Below, piece by piece: positions 55,671-64,000 of a DNA stretch of 64,000 nucleotides. Each line of letters begins with the position of its first letter. Position 1 is the first letter of the stretch. This stretch comes from Echria macrotheca (taxonomy: Eukaryota > Ascomycota > Sordariomycetes > Sordariales > Schizotheciaceae). The stretch lies in NCBI GenBank assembly GCA_030411725.1, contig MU839828.1, positions 3,596,001 to 3,660,000 of the forward strand. The letters run 5' to 3'. The notes beneath the pieces are model-generated. The model saw only the letters and a list, made by a program, of their open reading frames with translations. It was not told where the DNA came from and did not search any database. Both the position numbers and the translations under genes were made by a program.

Positions 55671-57130
55671 ATGGCTTCTTATCTCTCCCAGCCGCCTTCA
55701 TCACCAGCCAAACGTTTCCAACAAATTCTATTGCAGCATAAGAATGCTCCATTTTCCATCATTCCTCTGGGCGGGATGACCTTTCGGTTCCACTTGATCC
55801 AGAAAGTGGAAAACTTCCTCAACCTGAGAGGGCACAAGCTTTCCAGATTCGGCTTCGCAATCATCCTCTTTGCACCGATTGAAACACTGCGTGACGAGTT
55901 CTCCCTTTCGCTGATGTTTGCACTTCGGGAGGGAGAAATATCGCTGGATAAACACACCGAACGCCTCGTTCGTACATGTAAGATCGTGAAGCCCTCTCTC
56001 TGCTCGAACGTCCCAGCTAACCAACGCATGTATTAGTTGTGACGAAACCCGAGTACCTCAAACCCCCTTCAGCACCGTCGACACCCCAGAGACCGGCATC
56101 CGCCACCAGCAGCAGAAAACGCAAGATCGACGACGAAAATGACGACGACGACATCCCCGGATCCCACAAGCGGGGGAAATCCAAGAACAACAACACCGAC
56201 CCGATTTCCTCCCCCCCAAACCAAAACAGCCAAGCCTGCCCCGTCCACAACTTCGTCTCCCAGAAATTCGACGCCCAAGGCAATCTACAACGCAACCCCT
56301 CGGTCGCCGCGCGCCGCAAAGCCCTCGACAACAACAAATGTCTCCTCCTGGGCACCCCCGACCCCGAGGCGTGCCACATCATCCCCTTCTCGTCGTGCAA
56401 CAACCCATCCAACCTAAACACCTTCCGCGACGGCCTCGCCGCGCTGGCGGTAGCCGACCTGCTCGACGTATCCGAGGACCCCGAGGCGTCACTCGCCGAT
56501 CTATACCAGAACGGCGCGAACGGCGCGAACGGGCTGGGGACGTCGGACAAGGTCTGGAACACGATCTCGCTCCATCCAGAGGTCTGCGAGTGGTGGAGAC
56601 GGGCATATTTTGGGTTTAGGTGTCTTGGGATCAAAGAGAAGGGGGTTGGCGACGGAGGAGGAGGAGGAGGGTGGCTGGTGAGTGTTCGGTTCTACTGGAT
56701 GCCCGGCCGGCTTGCGGGCTTCCGGGAGGGGAACGAGGGCGTGCTGGCGAGGTGGCCGACGGAGACGGGGAAGAATCCGTATCTTCATAAGCGGGATTTG
56801 GATAATTTGAGGTATCATCCTGATGTTCCGGAGGAGAGGCGGGGGAAGCGGATCGATACGGGGATGGTTTTTGAGATACCTGTGGACACGAGGGCGGAGG
56901 CGAAGAAGATGAGGGTGGCGTTTGACGTGCAGTGGCTACTGGTTAGGATTGCGGCCATGACGGGGCTGCCGACGATGTCATTGCGTGAGGAGGGAAGGAT
57001 AGAAGACCGGAAGGGATGGATTTTGCAGTGGTTGGGTGGGCTGGATATGAGCGAGTGGGAGGCAGAGGGGAGAAGGGTGTTGGAGGAGGGGCGGGCTAAG
57101 GATCAGCTACGGGGTGGGATTTTAGACTAA
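55671..57130 (+). CDS. HNH-endonuclease-domain protein of fungal type
   Basis: Two exons, 55671-55977 and 56037-57130, give 466 residues, with a GTAAGA donor and phase 1 (joined codon Phe). The start is MASYLSQPPSSPAKRFQQ. The N-terminal about 100 residues form a conserved-looking alpha/beta region, followed by a disordered basic linker (SSRKRKIDDENDDDDIPG). The HNH_2-type core has CLLLGTPDPEACHIIPFS with the His-Ile-Ile motif, later WNTISLHPEVCEWWRRAYFG and VSVRFYWMPG. Such proteins are abundant and variable in filamentous fungi, and their substrate is unknown. HNH domains cut nucleic acid when the second His and metal ligands are present. I can see the first His but cannot confirm all ligands. 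A Gly run (GVGDGGGGGGW) marks a flexible loop. Confidence 0.8.
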
Positions 57131-58166
57131 CAATTTGGTTCAAATTATGGTTGTCATACGGTTGGGGCTGTTGGATGGCCACAGTTGGATATTGGTGTTC
57201 TTGGGAAAGGAGTGACCGAGGAGAATAGTTTCGACACAGCGGATCACCTTAGGATCAACAAAACAGTAGCGTCTGGTTTGACTGGTTACCTAACTTGAAT
57301 TAAGAGTCTGAAGTGAAAGTTAGCCACATGTACACCGCGACTAGTTCTTTTCAATACCGAGACGAGTGCCATTGTATCCACGTGCCTGGATACAGCACAC
57401 CGCCCATTCCCGGCCCGATATCCGAATATCTCAAGACAATGCTGATGGACAATAACTTCCCTGGGCTGATACACAAAAAGGCTCTGGACCACCTCAACTT
57501 TCTGCCCCAGAACAATCCGATCCCCTAATCTGCTGGTCTGCAAGATCCGGCCCGGCCCGCAGCTGCATATCAGCATCTCAGCTTGCGTGTGAGACAAGAG
57601 AAAAAGAATGGGTTTATTCAACGTTTCCCATATTACCCCGCAGATAGAGACAGACCGGCCTAGATTGTCCTCCCACACCAAGTTTTGCGCGCGCCACCAC
57701 TCCATGCGGTCAGAACCTTATCCTCATCTGGAAGACGGCTGCAATGGCCTGATAAACGAGCACACCGAATCAACAAAAATCCCTTACGCAATCGCTTAAG
57801 ACCACCGTCCAAGAGATGCTGCAGCGCCACTAACAACGCACGGAGACTGGCAGAGGCCGGAGTTGGCGGCGGGAACACCACCGGGCACCCCCCACCCGAA
57901 ATGGCACGACCAATGTTGGCCCGGGTTCTTGGACAAGTTTCGGTCCAATGACCTTCCGTCCCAGGCCTCTCGTCGCAGCCGCTAATGCACGCAGCGCCGG
58001 CCGTGGGCTCCGGAACGGGACAGTTGAGGGTGGGATTTCAGGGGCTTGCCGGTGCGGATTACTAGATAAATGGATGTCGGTCCCCGCGCCAAGCTGGGTA
58101 CCGCTTCAGTTCCGACGACATCTCTTGTTTTTGTCTCACAGTTTATTGTCACCACCTGAGTTTATC
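57131..58166. promoter_or_regulatory. Intergenic region upstream of the methyltransferase
   Basis: About 1 kb between two plus-strand genes. The minus frame 57286-57705 shows no protein features. Promoter and leader of the methyltransferase are expected in the right half. Confidence 0.4.
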
Positions 58167-59632
58167 ATGGCGACGACCAGTTCTGAAGGCGCCAAGTTGG
58201 TAAGCACAGCGCCTTGGGCCGTTACAGTCAATGTTACAGAGACAGAACGCTGACGTGGACGCGGTTACCAGGCTGCGGATGATTTCGACGACTCGGTGTC
58301 CGAGACTGCCGTGGTTTGTGGCCTGATCCCCTCACTTTTTGATTCTCCGCTGATGATCTGTAGTCCAACGCGACCTCACAAACCTCGCTGCGGTCGTCGA
58401 TTCTGGCTTTTCATGAGGAGAATGGACGCACATACCATACTTTGAGCGCCGGGAGTGGGTACTTTCATCCTGCTGATGACAAGACAGAACTAATGCGTCT
58501 TGTCTAGAATACTTCTTCCCGAATGATGCAGTACGTATCTGGTCATTTTACTGGCCACAGACGGATCAAACTGACAGGTACTCAGCCCGAGTTTGAGCGT
58601 CTCGAACTCCAGCACACGCTGTTCCTGTTGACCCTGGACGACGCCCTGTGCCTCTGCCCGAAGAAGGATGGCGCCAAGAGCGTGTTGGATATCGGGACCG
58701 GAACCGGAGTTTGGGCGATAGACTACGGTGAGTTTTATTCCGTCTTCGAAGCACTGGTCTAACATTCCCAGCTTCTGCGTTCCCGGATGCCAAGGTAAGA
58801 CCGACTGTGGTAATTTCAACTCAAGCGGACTCTGACATCTGAGAAGGTTCTTGGAGTAGACATCAGCCCCGTCCAACCCATCTTGTAAGTGAAATCCCGG
58901 GTTTTACCATCTACATCCTGACCAACTAGCACACCGCCCAACTGCACTTTCGAAACCGACGACGTCGAGAAAGAATGGCTCTGGTCCCAGTCCTTCGACT
59001 TCATCTTCTGCCGCATGATCGGCGGCAGCATCGTCGACCCGGCCGCCCTCATCCAGAAAGCCTTCAAGTAAGACTATTCACCCAAAACTGATACATTTGC
59101 TCACCGGACCAGCAAACTCGAACCCGGCGGCTACTTTGAAATGACAGACATGATCCTCCCCGTGGCCAGCGACGACGGCACCCTCAAGCCCGACTCGCAC
59201 CTCGTGCGCATGTCGCACATGACCGTCGAGGCCTGCAAGCGTTTCGGCCGACGCATCGACCTGGCGCCTGAATACCCGGCCATGTTCGAGGCCGCCGGGT
59301 TTGTCGACGTGGTCGTCAAGAAGTTCAAGTGGCCGAGCAACATCTGGCCGCGCGACAAGAAGCATAAGGAGATGGGCCGGTGGAACTTTGCGAATATCGA
59401 CAGTGGGCTCGAGGGGTTGACCTTGGCCTTGTTTACGCACGCGCTTGGGCTGAGCAAGGAGGAGACGGAGGCGCTCTGTGCGGGCGCGAGAAAGGAGATT
59501 AACAATGTGCGGATTCATGCTTATTGGACTGTGTGAGTTTTGCCTTTCTTTCTTTTAGCGGTTATGCATAAGGTAAGGTACCTTTGCTAACATCTGTGTA
59601 GGTCCGTTGTTTATGGAAGGAAGCCGGAATAG
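58167..59632 (+). CDS. LaeA-like SAM-dependent methyltransferase, 10 exons
   Basis: Exons are 58167-58199, 58272-58313, 58364-58454, 58508-58530, 58586-58727, 58772-58794, 58847-58884, 58930-59067, 59113-59532 and 59602-59632, giving 326 residues. Phases match at all nine junctions. The family pattern appears in order: LAFHEENGRTYHTL, KYFFPNDA then PEFERLELQHTLFLLTLDD, SAM motif I VLDIGTGTGVWAIDYA, post-I VLGVDISPVQPIF, FDFIFCRMIGGSI, KLEPGGYFEMTD and a C-terminal RIHAYWTVSVVYGRKPE. This is the seven-beta-strand family that includes LaeA and many cluster-associated methyltransferases. Without a nuclear signal or closer match I would not call it LaeA itself. The acceptor of exon 5 is the second AG (CTCAG) after an earlier ACAG, chosen because it restores NDAPEFERLELQH. 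Confidence 0.93.
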
Positions 59633-60109
59633 GATGACGGGGAAGAGGTAGGGGATGGCTCCGATAATCATGACAGTTTCTTATGTGTATGCACTATGCA
59701 ACTCCGAATGGCATTTGTTTTATTTTACTTGAGAATGTTTCCATGTTGGTATCTAAGGTACATACGCTTGATTCCTACCGAGGTACCTTATTGATGGGTA
59801 CCTACCTACGGAATACATGTAAGATGCATGTTCCCAGGTATGTCCCACTCCCAGTTCCCGCACTACACAAGCCATTTTGCTCAGACACAATCCAGGCGCT
59901 ACCCAAAAAATGATCAGAGAAATGGTCAAAAACGACATTCTACCTACCAAACCTTGGGGTCGGCCGCGACAGCTGTCTGGCACTGTCAGGGTGCGGTGAG
60001 CGGTGCAAACGCTGCCTGCCCCGCTTTCGACTGCAGCCCAACAAAACAAACTCTTTCCTCCCAACAGACCTTCCCTTTCATCAGTCCAGAAAAACAGTGC
60101 AACTTCAAG
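59633..60109. promoter_or_regulatory. Intergenic region with GGTACCTACC-type motifs
   Basis: About 480 bp between two plus-strand genes. It contains several AGGTACMTAC/GGTACCTACC-like words (59751-59815), as also seen in other gaps of this window. No gene is seen. Confidence 0.4.
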
Positions 60110-63100
60110 ATGGCAGCGCCAAATGCGGTAATGGCCGAAACCATCAGAAAAAATGGCAACCAGCTGTACAGGCTTGGGAAGCTCACAGAAGGTGATCTCC
60201 GGCTGTCCAACTTCCAAGTTTCAACCGCTGACAGAAGCAGCTGGCGTCGAATATGAGAAGGCGGCTGCCCTCGCTCCCAACGACCCGACGCCGCTATCCA
60301 ACCTTTCTAGCGTCAAGTTCGAGCTGGGAGAATACTTCAACTCCGCCAAATACATCAACAAGGCTTTCCAGCTCCATGACACGCAGGATAAAACAGAAGC
60401 GTCCGAGAGGAAGGAGATGATGCTTGTTGAACGTTTGGCAAAGTGCCTCGTATACGCGAGATAATTCGACCTGGCCCGCAAGTATTCCCGCGCTTCCACC
60501 AACGACATCCTCGGTGGCTTGGACTCCCTCACCGCCTGGGCAGCCGCAGCGAGTGGCCAGGACGCATCCGCGCACCGCATGTTGATGCTTGACCGCCTCC
60601 CTCGCTTGATGACCAATCTCGACAACCTGACCGAGTACTACGCCATCGGGCACGACGTGGCAGAAAGTCTCTTTGACGATCGCCTGCAAAAGTCCTGCTC
60701 GCCTCAGGACTCGGTGGCGCTAATGTTTTGCGGCAGCGGCGACGCACGCAATGTCTTCACCACGCTCGTCATGATGGGCATCGAGGAGGTGATGCAGAAA
60801 AAACAACTCTGCAAGAACCTTCACATCACCCTCGTCGACACCAATGCAGCCGCTATTGCACGGACCCTCATCTTTTTTGAAATGATGGCTGTGCACATGG
60901 TCAACACGTCCCTGGGTACACCGGCGCTCACGGACTCGGGGGCTATCTTGGCATATCTGTATGCTTCACAAGTTGTGCCAGCAGCCGTCCAGGCGAAGCT
61001 TCAGCTCCACATTCGCGGCCTCATTCATGCCCTTACAAAAGTGGATAAGCCCCCACAGGACTGGCTGTATCTCCCGCCAGCAACCCGCACGGCTGTTGTC
61101 CACGTCCTCCGCCGATGGCAGGATCCCCCTCGGGATTCTAGTTACAGCTCGCGTGCTATTCGACGTACCGTTTTGAAGAGGATCAGGAGGGAGAGGATCA
61201 AGACCTCCATCATGTACGGCCATGACCGCCGTCGGGAGCCAGAGCCAGGCTTCGAGCTCGACCGCAAGAGCTTTGATGACTTTGGCGTGGTCCTTCCATC
61301 CAAAGGCTTCGCCGAGAGAAATGATAGGCCCCTCTATGTGCTAATGGAGGAGTACAGAACAGGGTCCAGCGCTGCCAAACAAAAGCTAGCCGCCCACATT
61401 GATGAAAACTGGGTCACCAATGTGACCATGATCGACTTCGACTACTCGGAAGCCCGCAACAACGCCAACGATCCACTATACCCCATGTTCGACGACGAGG
61501 CCAAAGTGCCGTCGATCGAGAGTGACCCCACCGAGTTTGCCGTATTGTTTCCAGAGGTCTCTAGGGCCAAAGGGGCGCTTGAGAGCGTCGGGGACTTCTT
61601 AGAAACCACAGCAATGATGATTGCCCGGATTGCGGGGGCCAACAGGCTCATTGTCGAAGCTAGGGTGGGAGAGATGACTGACGTTATGGAACGCCTTCGC
61701 TGGGACTGTCTCGACGGCCGGTCCCCTTCGCCGGATGCTGAGATCAATCCCGCCAAATTCCCTCGCAAGTATGACCGAATCCACATGAGCAATATTCCGT
61801 AAGTCTTATCGCCGGGCGCATGTCTGACTTGCTAACGCCACAAGTGATTACATTGGCGGACTTTTCCCAGTCGCCATGTACGCGCGGCCGCTGCTCCGTG
61901 AAAAGGATGAGGCCAATCTGCGGTTCACCGTTCTCCTGAACCCACCCGAGTTTAGAAATCACAAAGACTTCCAGTCGGAATACTTGGTGCTGCATGACGA
62001 TAACGCCATCAAGAACCATTTCGCCATGGCTCGGATACCCGGGTATACAAAGGGAGTCGACAATCCCGAAGGTAAGTCAGTCATGCTGGAAGCGATGCGC
62101 ATGAACGCAGGCTACTCCCACCTGGACTCCATGGATTTTGTTACCGAAGGCTACATCGTCTGGCAGCGATGTGCCTTCAAGAAGCTTGCAAGAGGAAAAG
62201 ACCTCCTTGCGCGTCCGGCACTGGAGAAGTGGCTCCACGCTTTCTTCCTCAAGATCTGCGTGCCCTTCCCGCGCTCGACCGTCACCATGAGCCCCGTGTA
62301 CACGCCGCTGAACCTAACTGCCTTTGTTCGTCTTGTCGCCCATCTCTCCGGCATTGGCTACCCGGCCCACTGGCTTTCTGGTATTCTCTCAGACCTGTGC
62401 AGCGGCACCATCAAGACCACGGCGCGCGCTCCAAGGGCGGTCATCACCACGCCCGAGCACATCGACGCCGCCAACCCGCAGGTTGAAATGTCCACCGCGC
62501 CCTGGGCAGCCGAGCTCTCCACGTTGGTTAGTATCTGGAGTCCCTTGCTGAAATTCGGTCTCACGGTCCCGCGGGGCCTCCTCGTCGCCCCGAACGAAAT
62601 CGCCGAGTATTCCGTGTCGTTCCTGCACTTGAGAGATAACTCGCAGCTGCGCCTGCCACATTTTGTACTGGTGTTCTGGAAGGCGCCCAAGGGAGGGGCG
62701 GCGCCGCCGCCTGGCAGTTTGTTGCATGGGATTTTGAGAGCGGACGAGATGAGCGACGAGCTGGCCGATTTGGAGCTTGATGAAGGGATTGACGATAACG
62801 GGATGAAGATGGATATGATTCGGGTTTTCACCACGTTGAAGTACGAGGGGCCAATCGGGGATTGGAAATCTCAAAGCGCAGCACCTACCGAAGCGAGCTT
62901 CAGCGAGCCGGAGGGTGCGGAAGGTTTGAACCCACCTGAAGCAATTTTAATCCGTGATGGCCGTGATGGCCGTGGTGGTAGTGGTGGTGGTGGGCCTGGT
63001 GGTAGTGGTGGTAGTAGTGGTGGTGGTGGTTGGAGGAGCTACTTACCTACAGCAATTCTGATCCGGAATGGCTGTGATGGCCGTGATGGCTGTGATGGCT

Positions 63101-63177
63101 GTGATGGCTGTGGTGGTAGTGGTGGTAGTAGTAGTTGGGGCTTTACTTACCTTACCTGCAACAATTTTGATCTGTGA
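60110..63177 (+). CDS. TPR/DUF4470-type protein with internal in-frame stop
   Basis: Exons 60110-60191, 60235-61798 and 61845-63177, with a 43-bp intron 1 and a 46-bp intron 2, would give about 992 codons. The start MAAPNAVMAETIRKNGNQLY opens a TPR-like region (EYEKAAALAPNDPTPLSNLS, FELGEYFNSAKYINKAFQL). A DUF4470-type region near residue 200 follows (SVALMFCGSGDARNVFTTLV, LHITLVDTNAAAIARTLIFF), then long helical sequence and NEIAEYSVSFLHLRDNSQLR. The frame is broken by TAA at 60462-60464, yet coding-like sequence continues on both sides in the same frame (AKCLVYAR, then FDLARKYSRASTN). It is thus either a pseudogene, a read-through case, or mis-spliced in my model. A protein starting at a later Met (60582 or below) could still be made. 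The frame's own end is a Gly/Asp minisatellite, so the true 3' end may be the exon at 63580. Family function is unknown, and relatives often carry MYND fingers. Confidence 0.65.
60462..60464 (+). other. In-frame TAA inside the TPR/DUF4470-type gene
   Basis: The codon between Arg (AGA) and Phe (TTC) of a TPR-like helix is TAA. A CAA-to-TAA transition would explain it, the type of change RIP produces (CpA to TpA). The flanking protein is co-linear on both sides. Confidence 0.75.
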
Positions 63178-63330
63178 TGGCCGAGGTGCCTGTGGTGGTG
63201 GTAGTAGTAGTAGCCCAAATAGTAGTGGTTGAGAAACCCTACCTACCTGTAGCAATTCTGATCCGTGATGGCCGTAGCGGCTGTGGTGGTGGTGGTGGTG
63301 GTGGTGGTCGCGTTGGATCGCGTTGGAAGA
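62940..63330 (+). repeat. Minisatellite of about 100-bp units with GATGGC cores
   Basis: Four imperfect units each begin gcaattctgatccgtgatgg (first unit gcaattttaatccg, third acaattttgatctg). They continue with GATGGCYG repeats and GGTGGTAGT runs, and the first three end in ttacctac-ctgca-like sequence. Starts are near 62940, 63051, 63160 and 63250. The first two units are in the open frame of the upstream gene and the third brings a stop at 63175-63177. Confidence 0.8.
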
Positions 63331-63579
63331 TTCTGGTGGAGGAAGCGCGCGTTGCAGTGGAAATTTGGAGCTGGTGGCACGGATCACAACGACTGACCAA
63401 TGGTGCCTCCTTGAGTGGGTCTAGAAACTCAATTGACCAATGGCTGTTGAGCTTCGTTTTTCTTTCTTTTTTGTGGCCCAAGCTGCCTGATGCACCCATT
63501 TGAATTCAAACCTCCGCACCTACCTCCGCTCGCAAGCTCGCTTCGGTAGGTGCTCCGCTTTGAATGACCGCGAGACGAG

Positions 63580-63736
63580 GACTGTGACGTTTTGGTCGAG
63601 GGTTGATGCCGTGAAGAAATTGCAGGAAGGGGGGTGGGAGGCGTTTATTTGGAGGGTTGATCGGTGGACGAGAGTTACAGAGGGTGTGAAGGTCAACGAG
63701 GGGAGTTTGAGGATGGGGAAACGGTGGAGTGAGTGA
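63580..63736 (+). CDS. Probable displaced terminal exon of the TPR/DUF4470-type gene
   Basis: The frame encodes TVTFWSRVDAVKKLQEGGWE, then AFIWRVDRWTRVTEGVKVN and a stop, which looks like conserved protein. A GTACGA donor at 62841 (after TTG AA) and an AG at 63578-63579 match in phase and would join FTTLK directly to TVTFWSRVD. That would make a 739-bp intron containing the whole minisatellite. The branch-like TGAC lies about 12 bases upstream of the AG. If the donor is not used, this exon is a relic. Confidence 0.45.
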
Positions 63737-64000
63737 GTGGTCTTGGGAGTAGCTGGATATGAAGGTTTACAGATTTGTGTCTGACTACCGGCTGCTTGGC
63801 TATCTCGAGGCAGCTAGATGTAAGCAAGGTAACGTCGCAAGCGGTTGACAAAAGAAAGCAGATTCATTACCTGTAGGTACCTAACCCCCCAGTCCCCCAG
63901 TACAATTTACCTGTCAAAACAGGTACCTAGTAGTTATCTAATCCGATCATTGGACAGGTTTACACTATCAGATCTCCCAACCCATACCCACGGTTTTATT
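63737..64000. other. Right-edge intergenic sequence
   Basis: No gene is seen. It contains GTAGGTACCTAACC-type words like those in the gap at 59633-60109 and a C-rich run near 63886-63900. Confidence 0.4.

Noticed and set aside
57286..57705. 139-codon minus-strand frame
   Set aside because: No recognisable motif. It is probably chance in the intergenic region.
1..64000. CRISPR arrays, bacterial operons or promoters
   Set aside because: The genes are intron-containing fungal genes, and no spaced identical repeats of CRISPR type were seen.

Overview
The window looks like nuclear DNA from a filamentous ascomycete, most likely a Sordariomycete. The evidence is short introns (about 43-300 bp) with CTAAC/CTGAC/CTAAT-type branch points, protein families typical of Pezizomycotina, moderately GC-rich DNA, and genes packed on both strands with kilobase-scale gaps. 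I recognised no rRNA, tRNA, CRISPR array or intact transposon. Exon coordinates were read by hand from splice signals and reading phase.

Layout, left to right. The 5' part of a conserved cysteine-rich protein runs off the left edge (minus strand), followed by about 7 kb with no convincing gene. Next come an F-box protein (+, 7326-8668), a ZNF830/CCDC16-like splicing protein (-, 9022-10188), and Mediator subunit 7 (+, 10964-11813), which sits downstream of an eroded octapeptide-coding repeat. A BYE1-type PHD/TFIIS-M/SPOC protein (-, 13992-17081) is divergent from a proteasome alpha subunit of the PRE9 type (+, 17972-18917). A PAP2 lipid phosphatase (-, 19105-20243), a secreted Thr/Val-repeat protein (+, 20851-21750), a MAPEG-family membrane protein (-, 22186-22821) and a diverged HORMA-like protein with a basic tail (-, 23238-25308) follow.

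The middle holds CDC4 (F-box/WD40, +, 27771-30949), a dynamin/Mx-type GTPase (-, 33344-36331), a GMPPA-type mannose-1-phosphate guanylyltransferase subunit (+, 37566-39051), a flavin amine oxidase (-, 41189-42662) and a short-chain dehydrogenase with a probable mitochondrial presequence (-, 42927-44131).

The right part is more accessory: a Ser/Thr-rich surface-type protein (-, 44874-46970), a very glycine-rich secreted repeat protein in 8 exons (+, 48946-52718), a lipocalin-like protein (-, 53309-53890), an HNH-domain protein (+, 55671-57130), a 10-exon LaeA-like methyltransferase (+, 58167-59632) and a TPR/DUF4470-type gene (+, from 60110) with an in-frame stop and a minisatellite near its 3' end.

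The housekeeping genes are arranged mostly as divergent and convergent pairs. There is no clear biosynthetic gene cluster, although the amine oxidase/SDR pair and the methyltransferase are of accessory-metabolism type. The most unusual features are the repeat-driven changes to coding ends (MED7, the Gly-rich protein, the DUF4470-type gene), three GC-AG introns with identical GCAAGT donors within about 5.2 kb, and a degenerate 104-113 bp repeat between CDC4 and the dynamin gene.
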